Assembly: GCA_031430595.1 (NCBI GenBank)
Contig: JANPBU010000013.1
Span: 124,001-188,000 of the forward strand
Reading direction: 5' to 3'
Length of the DNA stretch: 64,000 nt
Origin: JANNBN01 sp031430595
GTDB taxonomy: Bacteria > Actinomycetota > Acidimicrobiia > Acidimicrobiales > JANYDT01
In this document: piece after piece, positions 35,585 through 45,133 of the stretch
Position numbering within the stretch: position 1 is the first letter of the stretch
How the letters are laid out: each line of letters begins with the position of its first letter
Notes under the pieces: generated by a model
What the model was told of the DNA's origin: nothing
The model's input: only the letters and a program-made list of their open reading frames with translations
Database searches by the model: none
Translations under genes and position numbers: made by a program

Positions 35585-36778
35585 ATGAACCGGCCACTTG
35601 TTGATTTGCTTGACCCTGAACTCTGGCAATCCAACCCCCACGACGTGTGGGAATGGATGCGAAAAAACGAACCCGTCTACCACGACAAACGCAACGGTCT
35701 GTTTGCCATTACGAAACATGCCGACGTGGTTCTTGTCGAACGGCGAGCTGACATCTTCCCCTCGCAACACGCGTACCGGGCGATTCCGGCCCGCGAAGAG
35801 ATGAACATGATCGCCCAAGACGGCCCCGGCCACAAAGAGCAGCGAATGCTCGTACAACGGTTCTTTGCCCCAGGTGTCATTGCTCGTCGAGAACCCGGCC
35901 TTCGTGCAATGGTCACCGAAATACTTGATGAGGCCATCGAAAAAGGTTCGATGGAAGTTGTTTGGGACTTGGCGGGGCAACTACCCGCTCGCCTCACCTG
36001 TCAACTCATGGGCTTCGATGAAACTCTCTGGCCGAAATTGAAGGAATGGTCTGAGCGATTGATGCAAACCGACATGCACCAGCGCGACGGTAAAATCTTT
36101 ATTGAGTTCATGACCGCCAACCTTGAACTGTTCGAAGTTACCGGTCGAGAAATTGAGAAACGACGGGCAGAAACAGTTGCTCGACCCGAAGCTTCAGATG
36201 ACCTACTAAACGTATGGGCGCATGCCAATGTCGCCGGCCAGCAAATGGACATCAGATCGATATTCCATGAGAGCGGGCTGTTTGTTTCAGGTGGGTCAGA
36301 AACCTCTCGCACCACCATCGCGCACGGTTTGCGGGTGTTGGCCGACCACCCCGACCAGTGGAATGCGATGGCCGAAGACCCTTCGCTTGTTCCTGGCGCA
36401 GTTGAGGAAATCTTTCGGTTCGTTACCCCGCTCAACAACTTTTTTCGTCGATGCATGGCCGAAACCGAAGTAGCGGGAACCACCATTCGAATGGGTGACA
36501 GGGTCATGCTTGTATACCCCTCGGCTAACCGAGACGAAACAGTGTTTTCCGACCCTCACAGCTTTGATATTCGACGTAAGCAAAACAACCATATTTCGTT
36601 CGGCAACGGACCACACACCTGCATCGGCGCCCCGCTTGCTCGCCTCACCATGCGGGTGTTGTTCGAGGAAATGACCCGCCGTGTTGGCTCGTTGGAAGTG
36701 CTGAGCGAGCCGGAAGTCGAGGCCAATATTTTCGCCAGGGCGGTCAAGAAATTTGATCTAGCGGTAACCGCGAGGTAG
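35585..36778 (+). CDS. Cytochrome P450 (bacterial CYP)
   Basis: 397 residues from ATG 35585. The heme-binding loop is FGNGPHTCIGAPLARL with axial C346; the K-helix ExxR is E275-x2-R278; the I-helix is VSGGSETSRT (235-244), where the acid/alcohol pair sits one helix turn from the heme. Soluble, no membrane anchor, so it needs external ferredoxin and reductase, which are not adjacent. It is followed after 6 bp by a ROK-family gene, then a bicupin and a hydrolase on the same strand. The substrate is unknown; the nearby crotonases make a lipid or steroid-like one possible. Confidence 0.93.
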   Translation: MNRPLVDLLDPELWQSNPHDVWEWMRKNEPVYHDKRNGLFAITKHADVVLVERRADIFPSQHAYRAIPAREEMNMIAQDGPGHKEQRMLVQRFFAPGVIARREPGLRAMVTEILDEAIEKGSMEVVWDLAGQLPARLTCQLMGFDETLWPKLKEWSERLMQTDMHQRDGKIFIEFMTANLELFEVTGREIEKRRAETVARPEASDDLLNVWAHANVAGQQMDIRSIFHESGLFVSGGSETSRTTIAHGLRVLADHPDQWNAMAEDPSLVPGAVEEIFRFVTPLNNFFRRCMAETEVAGTTIRMGDRVMLVYPSANRDETVFSDPHSFDIRRKQNNHISFGNGPHTCIGAPLARLTMRVLFEEMTRRVGSLEVLSEPEVEANIFARAVKKFDLAVTAR

Positions 36779-36784
36779 GGAGCA

Positions 36785-37732
36785 GTGGCGTTTCCCTCGA
36801 TCGATACTGCATTCAGCCGGTTCGTCGTTGCCCTCGATATTGGGGGAAGCCACGTATCGGCGGCTCGGGTCGACATGGCAAGACGTGATCTAGCGCGGGG
36901 CTCTCAACAACGCCGAGAAGCAGATCACCGTTCGAGTGCTTCAGACCTTCTTGACAGCTGGGCAAGCGTCGCGCTTTTAGCTTCTGGAACTCCGATGCCC
37001 GTAGCGCTGGCGGTCCCTTCGCCGTTCGACTCGACGACTGGCGTGTCGAACATGACTCATAAGTTCACTGATCTTTTCGGCGTGCCGATCAGAGAAGAGT
37101 TACAACGTCGATGGGTCGGGACCCATCTCGATCATTGCCCGATCACATTCGCAAACGACGCTGATGCATGGGCCGTCGGTGAGGCCTGGTCGGGGAGGGC
37201 CAAACCGTACAACCGGGTGATTGGCCTCACGCTTGGTACCGGCCTTGGTTCGGGTTACGTGGTCGACGGCGCTGTCGTTCACGCTGGCAACGGTGTTCCC
37301 CCCGAAGGTGAGTTGTGGAACGTGCCATTCGAAAACGGCATTTGCGAGGACGTCGCAAGCGGTCGCGCAGTTACTGCAAGCTTCGGTGCACAGGTTCACG
37401 CTTCGAACGCTTCACCCCTTCCGCACGCTTCACCACTCGAGATTGCGCATCTTGCTTCGAACGGAAACAAGATGGCTCGACATTGCTTCCATCAACTTGG
37501 AATCGACATTGCACGAATCGTTGTATCCGCAAGTTCGGCGTTTCAGGCCGACGTGATCGTGATCGGCGGCAACGTCGCCAGGGCATCGAGGTGGTTTGCC
37601 CCTTCACTGCGGAACGAGTTGAGCAAACACTTCGACCGCCCCCCAATGGTTCGATTTACCCGGCGATACGAAACGTCAACACCTATTGGTGCTGCATCGA
37701 TGGCTTTGTGGCCAACGCCCAACGTTGGCTAA
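36785..37732 (+). CDS. ROK-family protein, sugar-kinase-like, lacking the usual zinc motif
   Basis: 315 residues from GTG 36785. The N-terminal ATP-binding turn is VALDIGGSHVSAARV, and the central GLTLGTGLGSGYVVDG matches the ROK phosphate-binding loop. Canonical ROK kinases continue with GExGH and a CxCGxxGC zinc site; here the region reads GELWNVPFENGICEDVASG, without the histidine or the cysteine cluster. It may be a divergent hexokinase-like enzyme or a non-zinc subgroup. It lies 6 bp downstream of the P450 gene. Confidence 0.8.
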   Translation: MAFPSIDTAFSRFVVALDIGGSHVSAARVDMARRDLARGSQQRREADHRSSASDLLDSWASVALLASGTPMPVALAVPSPFDSTTGVSNMTHKFTDLFGVPIREELQRRWVGTHLDHCPITFANDADAWAVGEAWSGRAKPYNRVIGLTLGTGLGSGYVVDGAVVHAGNGVPPEGELWNVPFENGICEDVASGRAVTASFGAQVHASNASPLPHASPLEIAHLASNGNKMARHCFHQLGIDIARIVVSASSAFQADVIVIGGNVARASRWFAPSLRNELSKHFDRPPMVRFTRRYETSTPIGAASMALWPTPNVG

Positions 37733-37791
37733 AGTCGGGCAACGTCCGTAAAGCAAAGTATGTCAAGCTCAGGCACCCTGGAGGTACCACA

Positions 37792-38685
37792 ATGCGCCCT
37801 CATGTTGAAGTAATCGACGAGAAGGATTACATCTTTCACGCTGCCGAATTTGTGGGGTCGTCCGGAAACGCCAAACAGAAGAACCTGTCATACGACGAAG
37901 AAGATGGTTCAGCCAGTCTGAAGGTTCATTTTGATTCGGCCTGGAGCCGTCCCGGGGGCGTTCATCACGCAGATACCGAGTGGTTTATTTTGGCCGGAGA
38001 AGTTCAAATCGGAACCCAGACACTCGGTCAATATGGGTACTGGCAATCGCCCAAAGGTGTGTACACCCCACCCATCACGGTGAAAGAAGGAACCGTCATT
38101 CTGCTCTACCGAGAGTATGGCGATTGGGGTTTTGACCTCACCGAATCAAGTCGTGATTTCATTAAGCCTCACCACGAAATCACCGTTACGAACTCGAACG
38201 ACAAAGATTGGATTCGGGTTGAAGACGGTTCGCCAATGCGGTTCGATCTTGGCGGATCACCGGTGCCCGGCCTGTATATCAAAATGCTGCATCGCGACGA
38301 AGAAACCGGTTTTTATACGCGCCTCATCAAAGCCAAACCCGGTTGGAAAGAGCACCCACTCGCGCACCACCCGGTCTTTGAAGAGTCGTACTGCCTGCAC
38401 GGCGATTTCGAGCTGAACTTTGGGCCAATGTACGAAGGCGTGTACTCATTCCGCCCGCCATTTATTCGACACGGCGATTTTTCTGCCGGCGAAGAACACG
38501 GCACCACATGGATCATTCGTTGCGACGGCGACCTGGTCGACTGGTACACCGATGAAGCCTCTATCGAGATGCTCGGCAAGCCACTGAATTGGGGTGAGCA
38601 TCTTCCGCAAACACTTCCGCCTCGGCTTCCAGAACCGGTTCGGTCAAGAACCATCGGGCCAATGAAAGATGCCCGGTACCAGTGA
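37792..38685 (+). CDS. Bicupin-fold protein of unknown function
   Basis: 297 residues from ATG 37792, with GGAGG seven bases upstream. Two cupin-like halves are seen: HHADTEWFILAGEVQIG followed by YWQSPKGVYTPP, and HPVFEESYCLHGDFELNFG followed by YSFRPPFIRHGDF. Histidines and glutamates in each half could bind a metal. The open frame extends upstream into the ROK gene but the ribosome-binding site fixes the start. It may be a dioxygenase or sugar isomerase-like protein; neighbours suggest work on a P450 product. Confidence 0.75.
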   Translation: MRPHVEVIDEKDYIFHAAEFVGSSGNAKQKNLSYDEEDGSASLKVHFDSAWSRPGGVHHADTEWFILAGEVQIGTQTLGQYGYWQSPKGVYTPPITVKEGTVILLYREYGDWGFDLTESSRDFIKPHHEITVTNSNDKDWIRVEDGSPMRFDLGGSPVPGLYIKMLHRDEETGFYTRLIKAKPGWKEHPLAHHPVFEESYCLHGDFELNFGPMYEGVYSFRPPFIRHGDFSAGEEHGTTWIIRCDGDLVDWYTDEASIEMLGKPLNWGEHLPQTLPPRLPEPVRSRTIGPMKDARYQ

Positions 38686-38704
38686 CGGCCGACGGACGCT
38701 TCCT

Positions 38705-39592
38705 ATGAGTTCCACTGTTGCCAACGGCATCAACATTGAATACGAGACGATTGGTGACTCGTCCCATCCGGCGATCCTTCTCGTAAGTGGCTTTACTTCC
38801 CAGCTCACGGGCTACGAAACATCCTTTTGCGAACAACTGGCATCGCACGGCCGCTTCGTTATTCGTTACGACAATCGAGATGTTGGGAAGTCTCATTGGT
38901 TCACGGGCGAGTCTGCTCAGACGAGCGCAGTGCTGGCATTTCGAAAAGGTGAACAACCGAGGCCAAACGTTCCGTACTCACTTTCAGATATGGCTGCAGA
39001 TGGTATGGGACTACTCAGCGCGCTTGGTATCGAACGGGCACATGTGCTTGGCGTATCGATGGGCGGAATGCTTGCGCAAACCATGGCGATTGAGCATCCG
39101 CAACGTTTTCTGAGTCTCATTTCGATCATGAGCCATACTGGCGAACCGGGGGTTGGCCGATCATCACCTGCGGCTGCCGAGGCGCTTTTGCAACGTCCTG
39201 CGCCAGACCGCGAAACATACATCGCCCAAACCGCTGAAGGGCGCCGTACCTGGACGTCAAAGAAGTACTTTGACCTCGAAAATGAGCAGCGTCGAGTCAC
39301 CCGTGACTACGACCGTGCTTTTCACACGGAGGGAAACGCCCGCCAATATTCCGCAATCATGATGGCCGAGCCACGCGCCGATGCACTTCGGCTACTCAAC
39401 ATCCCCACCCTGGTGATTCATGGGCGTGATGATGAACTGATCACGCTCTCTGGTGGCGAACGAACAGCAGAACTCATTCCCGGTGCAGTGCTCGTGGTGC
39501 TCAACGATATGGGCCACGATCTCACACGTGAACTTTGGCCAACGCTCATCGGCCACATTGTGCTGCATACGGGCCTCGCGACCTCTCCCTAG
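38705..39592 (+). CDS. Alpha/beta hydrolase
   Basis: 295 residues from ATG 38705. The fold is clear: ILLVSGFTSQ (oxyanion strand), RYDNRDVGKSHW, nucleophile elbow GVSMGG, a late acid in VIHGRDDELI and catalytic His in NDMGHDLTRE. It resembles the RdmC/haloperoxidase-like esterase group. It closes the P450/ROK/bicupin/hydrolase operon, 19 bp after the bicupin stop. Probably an ester or lactone hydrolase in the same pathway. Confidence 0.88.
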   Translation: MSSTVANGINIEYETIGDSSHPAILLVSGFTSQLTGYETSFCEQLASHGRFVIRYDNRDVGKSHWFTGESAQTSAVLAFRKGEQPRPNVPYSLSDMAADGMGLLSALGIERAHVLGVSMGGMLAQTMAIEHPQRFLSLISIMSHTGEPGVGRSSPAAAEALLQRPAPDRETYIAQTAEGRRTWTSKKYFDLENEQRRVTRDYDRAFHTEGNARQYSAIMMAEPRADALRLLNIPTLVIHGRDDELITLSGGERTAELIPGAVLVVLNDMGHDLTRELWPTLIGHIVLHTGLATSP

Positions 39593-39786
39593 CTGTGAAG
39601 CAAACCAACCCTCAATTGCTCGACGACATCGTCACCCGTCGCAAATTCGAGGGTGGAAACTTCCACCGGAACCAGCAAAACTGCTTCGGTTTCAACCTGC
39701 CCGTTGCGCATCATCGCTGCTGCTCTACCTGGAATTCGGACCACCGGGGAAGTCAGGGGGCTAACAAGTTCATCTTCACGTGACAT
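39589..39786 (-). CDS. Possible small protein, unknown function
   Basis: 65 codons, ATG 39786 to a stop that overlaps the 3' end of the hydrolase gene. The product is acidic with no recognised motif. It is the only frame with an ATG in the 264-bp gap between the hydrolase and hisS. With no ribosome-binding site that I can see, it may be spurious. Confidence 0.3.
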   Translation of the reverse strand: MSREDELVSPLTSPVVRIPGRAAAMMRNGQVETEAVLLVPVEVSTLEFATGDDVVEQLRVGLLHS

Positions 39787-39803
39787 TGGAAAAGTGTACC
39801 GGT

Positions 39804-39830
39804 ATGAATTCCTTTCGACTGGGAATTCAT
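39804..39830. terminator. Hairpin downstream of hisS
   Basis: ATGAATTCC (39804-39812), 9-nt loop, GGAATTCAT (39822-39830): perfect 9-bp arms, 27 bp past the hisS stop. No T-tract. Its core GAATTCC/GGAATTC is shared with the larger hairpin on the other side of hisS. Confidence 0.55.
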
Positions 39831-39856
39831 CACTTTACGTATGCACTAGTAAAGGT

Positions 39857-41194
39857 TCAACCACGCACAGTTGCCAGAATTTCGGTTGGGTTACAGGTAC
39901 TTTCGATTCCCGTTGCTAGGTTTTTTACTTTCACGACCCCGGCAGCGATCTCATCTGTTCCAGCAATCACGACAAAGGCAACCCCCTTCTTGGAGGCGTA
40001 GCGCAACTGATCACCAAGCCCCTTTTTGGGCTCGAGAAATACTTCCGTCGCTACACCCGCAGCGCGCAGTGTTGCCGCAACAGACAACGCGTGGGCGGTG
40101 AGTTCGACATCCATCACGGTAACCAACACGCGAGCTGGCGTCGATGCCCCCACCGTCAGAACACCACGTTCCAGTAGGGCAAACACCAAACGGCTCAACC
40201 CAATCGAGATACCGACGCCTGGCAGCTTGTCTTTGGTGAAATGACTCGCCAGGTCTTCGTAGCGACCACCCGAACAGATACTTCCCAGGTCGGCGTGATC
40301 AACCAACGTCGTTTCGTAGACGGTACCGGTGTAGTACCCGAGACCGCGGGCAATACGCAGATCTACCCGAAACACCTCGTCAGGTACACCAAGGCTTCGA
40401 ATACCGTCAACTACCGAGCGAAGCTCGTCAAGACCAGTCGCGTACGATTCGTTTGCGACCATTGGAAGCTCGCTAAGGCGATTCAGTAATTCGTCAGTTG
40501 GCATATCGAGTTCAGCAAACCCAACAAGAGCCTGTCCAAGAGCAGCGTCAACACTCAAACTTTCAGTAAGTTCACCTATGACTTTTTCACGTCCGATCTT
40601 TTCAAGCTTGTCTACTATTCGCAACACAGCGGGCACCTGGTCGACCGCAATTCCGTAGTGTTGATAGCAACCTTGCAGCAATTTGCGGTTATTAATGCGA
40701 ACCACAAAGCGACCGATTTCGAGTTCTGTGAACACCCCAAAAATCACGCTCACCAGTTCAGCGTCGTTCATCAGGCCAATGGTGTTGCGACCAATCACAT
40801 CGATATCGCATTGATAAAACTCGCGGTAGCGCCCCTGCTGCGGGCGTTCACCGCGCCAAACCTTTTGAATTTGGTAGCGGCGGAACGGAAACGTCAACTG
40901 CTCTTTGTGTTGGGCAACGTAACGGGCCAGAGGAACCGTCAGATCAAAGTGGAGAGCAAACTCCGCCTCGGCATCTCCCTCAGCAGCTAGACGACGAATG
41001 GCATAGATCTCTTTCTCATCACCGCCCTTCGAAGTGAGCACATCGACCCGCTCCACCGAAGGGGTCTCGATTGGCGCAAAACCTGAGAGCTCGAATCGCC
41101 TACGTACCGTGTCGATGCACCGGTTCAGAACGATTTGGCGATCGGGCAGCAACTCAGGGAAACCACTCATTGGTCGGGGCGAAACAATACTCAT
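39857..41194 (-). CDS. hisS: Histidyl-tRNA synthetase
   Basis: 445 residues from ATG 41194. Class II motifs are present: motif 1 near FAPIETPSVE, motif 2 FPFRRYQIQKVWRGERPQQGRYREF with the ATP-binding arginine, the histidine-binding loop GLGYYTGTVYE, and motif 3 GVGISIGLSRL. A C-terminal anticodon-binding domain (ARVLVTVMDVEL ... RYASKKGVAFVVIAG) follows. It charges tRNA-His in the cytosol. Hairpins with a shared core lie on each side. Confidence 0.96.
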   Translation of the reverse strand: MSIVSPRPMSGFPELLPDRQIVLNRCIDTVRRRFELSGFAPIETPSVERVDVLTSKGGDEKEIYAIRRLAAEGDAEAEFALHFDLTVPLARYVAQHKEQLTFPFRRYQIQKVWRGERPQQGRYREFYQCDIDVIGRNTIGLMNDAELVSVIFGVFTELEIGRFVVRINNRKLLQGCYQHYGIAVDQVPAVLRIVDKLEKIGREKVIGELTESLSVDAALGQALVGFAELDMPTDELLNRLSELPMVANESYATGLDELRSVVDGIRSLGVPDEVFRVDLRIARGLGYYTGTVYETTLVDHADLGSICSGGRYEDLASHFTKDKLPGVGISIGLSRLVFALLERGVLTVGASTPARVLVTVMDVELTAHALSVAATLRAAGVATEVFLEPKKGLGDQLRYASKKGVAFVVIAGTDEIAAGVVKVKNLATGIESTCNPTEILATVRG

Positions 41195-41230
41195 GAGACC
41201 CCCACGCTACCGACTCCCCCCTACCCCGTT

Positions 41231-41281
41231 CACTAATTGGAGGAATTCCGGCCTATTAAGCCGGAATTCCTCCAATTAGTG
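41231..41281. terminator. Very long perfect hairpin between icmF and hisS
   Basis: Two 22-bp perfectly complementary arms (41231-41252 and 41260-41281) around a 7-nt loop CTATTAA. It starts 5 bp past the icmF stop and lies 37 bp before the hisS ATG, so it probably ends icmF transcription. Each arm holds GGAATTCC. No T-tract follows on either strand. Confidence 0.75.
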
Positions 41282-41286
41282 AGGGA

Positions 41287-44200
41287 TTACACGTTTCGGC
41301 GGTACCGGCCACCAACGTCGAACAGGCATTGGGTGATCTCGCCAAGTGAACACACTCGAACCGCTTCCATGAGCACTGCGAATACGTTGCCGTTGGCCAG
41401 CGCAGTTTCCTGCAGTTTCGCCAACATTGGTTCACGAACACCTGCGTTACGAGCCTGAAAGTCACTGAGGCGTCGTAACTGACTTTCCTTTTCGTCGGTA
41501 CCCGCTCGGGTCAATTCGAGTGTCTCGGGAATATCGTCACCGTCGGGATTTCGAAACATATTGACCCCGATGATCGGAAGGCTGCCATCGTGCTTACGAT
41601 GTTCGTACAGCATTGACTCGTCTTGGATGCGGCCTCGCTGGTACCCGGTTTCCATTGCACCAAGCACCCCTCCCCGTTCAGAGATGCGTTCAAACTCAAC
41701 CAGCACAGCCTCTTCCACAAGATCGGTGAGTTCATCGATAATGAACGAGCCCTGCATGGGGTTTTCGTTAAACGACAAACCCCATTCACGGTTGATGATC
41801 ATCTGAATCGCCAAGGCCCGACGAACTGACTCGGTGGTTGGCGTCGTCACCGCTTCATCGTAAGCATTGGTATGAAGTGAATTGCAGTTGTCGTACAGCG
41901 CGTTGAGTGCCTGCAACGTTGTTCGAATATCGTTGAATGACATTTCTTGAGCATGTAGCGACCGGCCCGATGTTTGCACGTGGTACTTCAGCTTTTGGCT
42001 GCGTTCGTTGGCGCCGTACCGATCTCGCATGGCCACTGCCCAGATTCGTCGGGCGACTCGGCCGATGACGGCAGATTCAGGGTCCATTGATGACGAGAAA
42101 AAGAAGCTGAGGTTTGGGGCGAAGTCGTCAATCTTCATACCCCTCGCCAAATACGCCTCAACGTAGGTAAAGCCGTTTGCCAACGTAAAGGCCAACTGAC
42201 TTATCGGGTTCGCACCGGCTTCGGCAATGTGGTAGCCGGAAATAGACACACTGTAGAAATTTCGAACATCGTGTTCAACAAACCATTCAGCAATGTCGGC
42301 CATAACTTTCAAACTAAATTCCGTTGAGAAAATGCAGGTGTTTTGGCCTTGATCTTCCTTAAGAATGTCGGCCTGGACGGTGCCACGTACCGTAGAGACC
42401 GTCTGCGCGCAGAGTGCTTGGTCTTCGGCAACCATTGGGATACGGCCGTGCTCGCTCAGAAATGCGTCTCGTTGCTGATCAATCGCAGTGTTCAAAAACA
42501 TCGCCAGCAGGGTGGGGGCTGGTCCGTTAATGGTCATCGAAACACTCGTGGTTGGGTCAAGCAGATCGAAGCCCGAGTACAGCACTTTCATATCGTCGAG
42601 GGTCGCGATGCTCACCCCAGAGTTACCAACTTTTCCGTATATGTCGGGGCGGCGATCGGGGTTTGCGCCGTACAGGGTGACTGAATCGAACGCAGTGGAA
42701 AGACGCGTCGCTGGCTGCCCTTGCGCCAACATGCGGAACCGCTGATTCGTTCGGAAAGCATCGCCTTCGCCAGCAAACATTCTGGCCGGATCTTCGCCGT
42801 CGCGTTTGAACGGAAACACACCAGCAGTGAAAGGAAAGAATCCGGCGAGATGCTCTTTACGCAGAAATCGCAACAATTCTCCGTGGTCGCTGTAGCGAGG
42901 CACGGCCACCCGCGACACCTTGTTACCTGAGAGGGTCTCTCGGTTAAGCGCAGTACGAAGTTCGCGGTTCCGTATCTTGACGACCTGCTCGTCACCCTCA
43001 TAGCTGGCCTTCAACGACGGCCAGGTCATCAAGGCAGAAACCGTGGACTCATCGAGTTTCGTCGAAGCTGCATCTCTTAGTCTGACCACATCGTCGGTCG
43101 ACAAATCAGCACAATCAAGGGCGATCGCAGTGGCTGTGAATTGCTGAACCGACCTTGCAATAACCACCTGCTCTTCTGTTTGCTGATGATATGCGCGCAG
43201 TGTTTCAGAAACCTCGGCTAAGTACCGGGTTCGTTTAGGCGGAACGATTTGCGATATGAGCGACGAGACTTTGGCGTCAACAACTGGAAGTACACCTGCC
43301 GACATCGCCAACCCACGTTCGACGAGACAACCCTTGAGATACTGGTACAGCGCCGTTACCCCATCGTCATTGAAACGCGCTGCACAGGTTCCAAACACTG
43401 GCATCTCTTCAGGTGCAGATGTAAAGGCTTCCCGGTTTCGAACAAGTTGGCGACGAACATCTCGCAGGGCATCTTCAGCCCCGCGACGTTCGAACTTGTT
43501 GATGGCCACCGCAGCTGCAAAATCGAGCATGTCAATTTTCTCAAGCTGCGATGCGGCACCAAATTCTGGAGTCATCACGTACAGCGCAACGTCGACGTGC
43601 CGCACAATAGCGGCATCGCCTTGACCGATGCCAGGCGTTTCGACAATCACTAGGTCGGCACCCCAAGCGCGACACGCCGCTACAACGTCATCAAGACACT
43701 CCGGAATTTCTCGGTCGCCACGTGTTGCAATGGACCGGAAGTACACCGGGCCACCTTCCAGGGAGTTCATTCGGATTCGGTCACCGAGAAGGGCCCCGCC
43801 TCCCCTTCGCCGTGTCGGATCAATGGCCACGACCGCAAGCCGAAGTTTGTCTTCTTGGTCAAGTCGAAAGCGACGAACCAACTCGTCGGTCATCGACGAC
43901 TTGCCTGCCCCGCCGGTGCCGGTAATACCGATCGACGGGCTTACGCGCTGACGAGCAACTGATCGAATCTGTGTGCGCTGATCATCGGTACACACACCGT
44001 TTTCCAAGGCCGTAAGCAGTCGGGCGAGGGCACGCTGGTCTCCGGCAATCAGGTTTTCGACATCACCAGCCAACGGAGCAACCGGTTTAACGTCGCATTC
44101 ACGAATCATCGAGTTGATCATTCCGACCAGACCAAGTCGTTGCCCATCTTGCGGCGTAAAGATTTTGGCCACACCGTGCGCCTCAAGCGCTGCTACTTCA

Positions 44201-44526
44201 GACGGAACAATCGTGCCACCACCGCCGCCGAACACCTTGACGTGACCAAACCCCAGTTCCCGGAGCCGATCGACCAAGTACATGAAGTACTCAACGTGCC
44301 CACCCTGATAGGAACTGAGCGCCACACCGGCAGCATCTTCTTGAACAACAGCAGTAACGACCTCTTCGACCGAGCGATTGTGACCGAGATGAACCACCTC
44401 AGCGCCCTGACTTTGCAACAGGCGGCGCATGATATTGATTGATGCGTCGTGACCATCGAAAAGTGACGCAGCCGTCACGAATCTGACCGGATTGACAGGT
44501 ACGTGCAAGGGCATTGGCTCGCTCAT
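41287..44526 (-). CDS. icmF: IcmF, fused isobutyryl-CoA mutase with G-protein chaperone
   Basis: 1079 residues from ATG 44526 (ATG 44547 adds seven). Domains in order: B12-binding domain with DGHDAS (H26 is the lower cobalt ligand); a MeaB-like GTPase with GTGGAGKS (203-210) and VETPGIGQGD; and the TIM-barrel mutase with GNSGVSIATLDDM and TTSVSMTINGPAP. This is the IcmF order, which interconverts isobutyryl-CoA and n-butyryl-CoA (and sometimes isovaleryl/pivalyl-CoA) using adenosylcobalamin, with built-in cofactor editing. A long hairpin follows the stop. It links branched amino acid catabolism to beta-oxidation. Confidence 0.94.
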   Translation of the reverse strand: MSEPMPLHVPVNPVRFVTAASLFDGHDASINIMRRLLQSQGAEVVHLGHNRSVEEVVTAVVQEDAAGVALSSYQGGHVEYFMYLVDRLRELGFGHVKVFGGGGGTIVPSEVAALEAHGVAKIFTPQDGQRLGLVGMINSMIRECDVKPVAPLAGDVENLIAGDQRALARLLTALENGVCTDDQRTQIRSVARQRVSPSIGITGTGGAGKSSMTDELVRRFRLDQEDKLRLAVVAIDPTRRRGGGALLGDRIRMNSLEGGPVYFRSIATRGDREIPECLDDVVAACRAWGADLVIVETPGIGQGDAAIVRHVDVALYVMTPEFGAASQLEKIDMLDFAAAVAINKFERRGAEDALRDVRRQLVRNREAFTSAPEEMPVFGTCAARFNDDGVTALYQYLKGCLVERGLAMSAGVLPVVDAKVSSLISQIVPPKRTRYLAEVSETLRAYHQQTEEQVVIARSVQQFTATAIALDCADLSTDDVVRLRDAASTKLDESTVSALMTWPSLKASYEGDEQVVKIRNRELRTALNRETLSGNKVSRVAVPRYSDHGELLRFLRKEHLAGFFPFTAGVFPFKRDGEDPARMFAGEGDAFRTNQRFRMLAQGQPATRLSTAFDSVTLYGANPDRRPDIYGKVGNSGVSIATLDDMKVLYSGFDLLDPTTSVSMTINGPAPTLLAMFLNTAIDQQRDAFLSEHGRIPMVAEDQALCAQTVSTVRGTVQADILKEDQGQNTCIFSTEFSLKVMADIAEWFVEHDVRNFYSVSISGYHIAEAGANPISQLAFTLANGFTYVEAYLARGMKIDDFAPNLSFFFSSSMDPESAVIGRVARRIWAVAMRDRYGANERSQKLKYHVQTSGRSLHAQEMSFNDIRTTLQALNALYDNCNSLHTNAYDEAVTTPTTESVRRALAIQMIINREWGLSFNENPMQGSFIIDELTDLVEEAVLVEFERISERGGVLGAMETGYQRGRIQDESMLYEHRKHDGSLPIIGVNMFRNPDGDDIPETLELTRAGTDEKESQLRRLSDFQARNAGVREPMLAKLQETALANGNVFAVLMEAVRVCSLGEITQCLFDVGGRYRRNV

Positions 44527-44596
44527 GCTCTCAAGGCTACGCGGCATTTAGTTTGATGTCCAACTACTCCTGGATCAGGCAGCTATTCTGACGTGA

Positions 44597-45133
44597 GTGG
44601 CTCGCCGACCCCTTCCGTTTGACCCCATCGCGTTAGCTCGGGTCAATTGGGACGAGCGCTCGACCGGCGGGGCCGCAATGCAGTTCGCAACCTCCATTAT
44701 GCGAGTGCAGCAAATCGTGTTGTCGGTAACTGATGCGGCGCTGAAACCGTTCGGCCTAAATTTCGCTCGATTCGAGGCTCTCGTTCTGCTCTCGTTTAGT
44801 CGCACCGGCTCCCTTCCGATGGGAAAGATGGGAGAACGCCTCATGATTCATCCGGCCAGCGTGACGAACATCGTCGACCGTCTCGAAGAAAAGGGATTCG
44901 TCACCCGCAATGCCCACCCCGACGATGGCCGCACCACACTCTGTACGCTCACTCAGCCTGGCCGTGCCATTGTTGAACGGTCTCTTGTCGCGGTAAATGA
45001 TGCGATGTTTGGGCTCACAGAACTTTCATACGATGACCTCGAAACCGGAACTGCCCTCCTCACCAAACTTAGAGCCCAACACGGTGACTTCACCTCTGAG
45101 CACGATGTCATCCCGAGTAGCGGCAACTCATAG
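44597..45133 (+). CDS. MarR-family transcriptional regulator
   Basis: 178 residues from GTG 44597. The winged helix-turn-helix is MGKMGERLMIHPASVTNIVDRLEEKGFV with wing HPDDGRTTLCTLTQPG. An N-terminal extension of ~35 residues (RPLPFDPIALARVNWDE) is seen in some actinobacterial MarR proteins beside acyl-CoA mutases. It is divergent from icmF by 70 bp and could regulate it. Its 3' end overlaps the next gene by 29 bp. Confidence 0.9.
   Translation: MARRPLPFDPIALARVNWDERSTGGAAMQFATSIMRVQQIVLSVTDAALKPFGLNFARFEALVLLSFSRTGSLPMGKMGERLMIHPASVTNIVDRLEEKGFVTRNAHPDDGRTTLCTLTQPGRAIVERSLVAVNDAMFGLTELSYDDLETGTALLTKLRAQHGDFTSEHDVIPSSGNS

Noticed and set aside
41231..41281. Long hairpin as an insertion-sequence end or MITE
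   Set aside because: There is no transposase and no visible target-site duplication; position next to the icmF stop fits a terminator.
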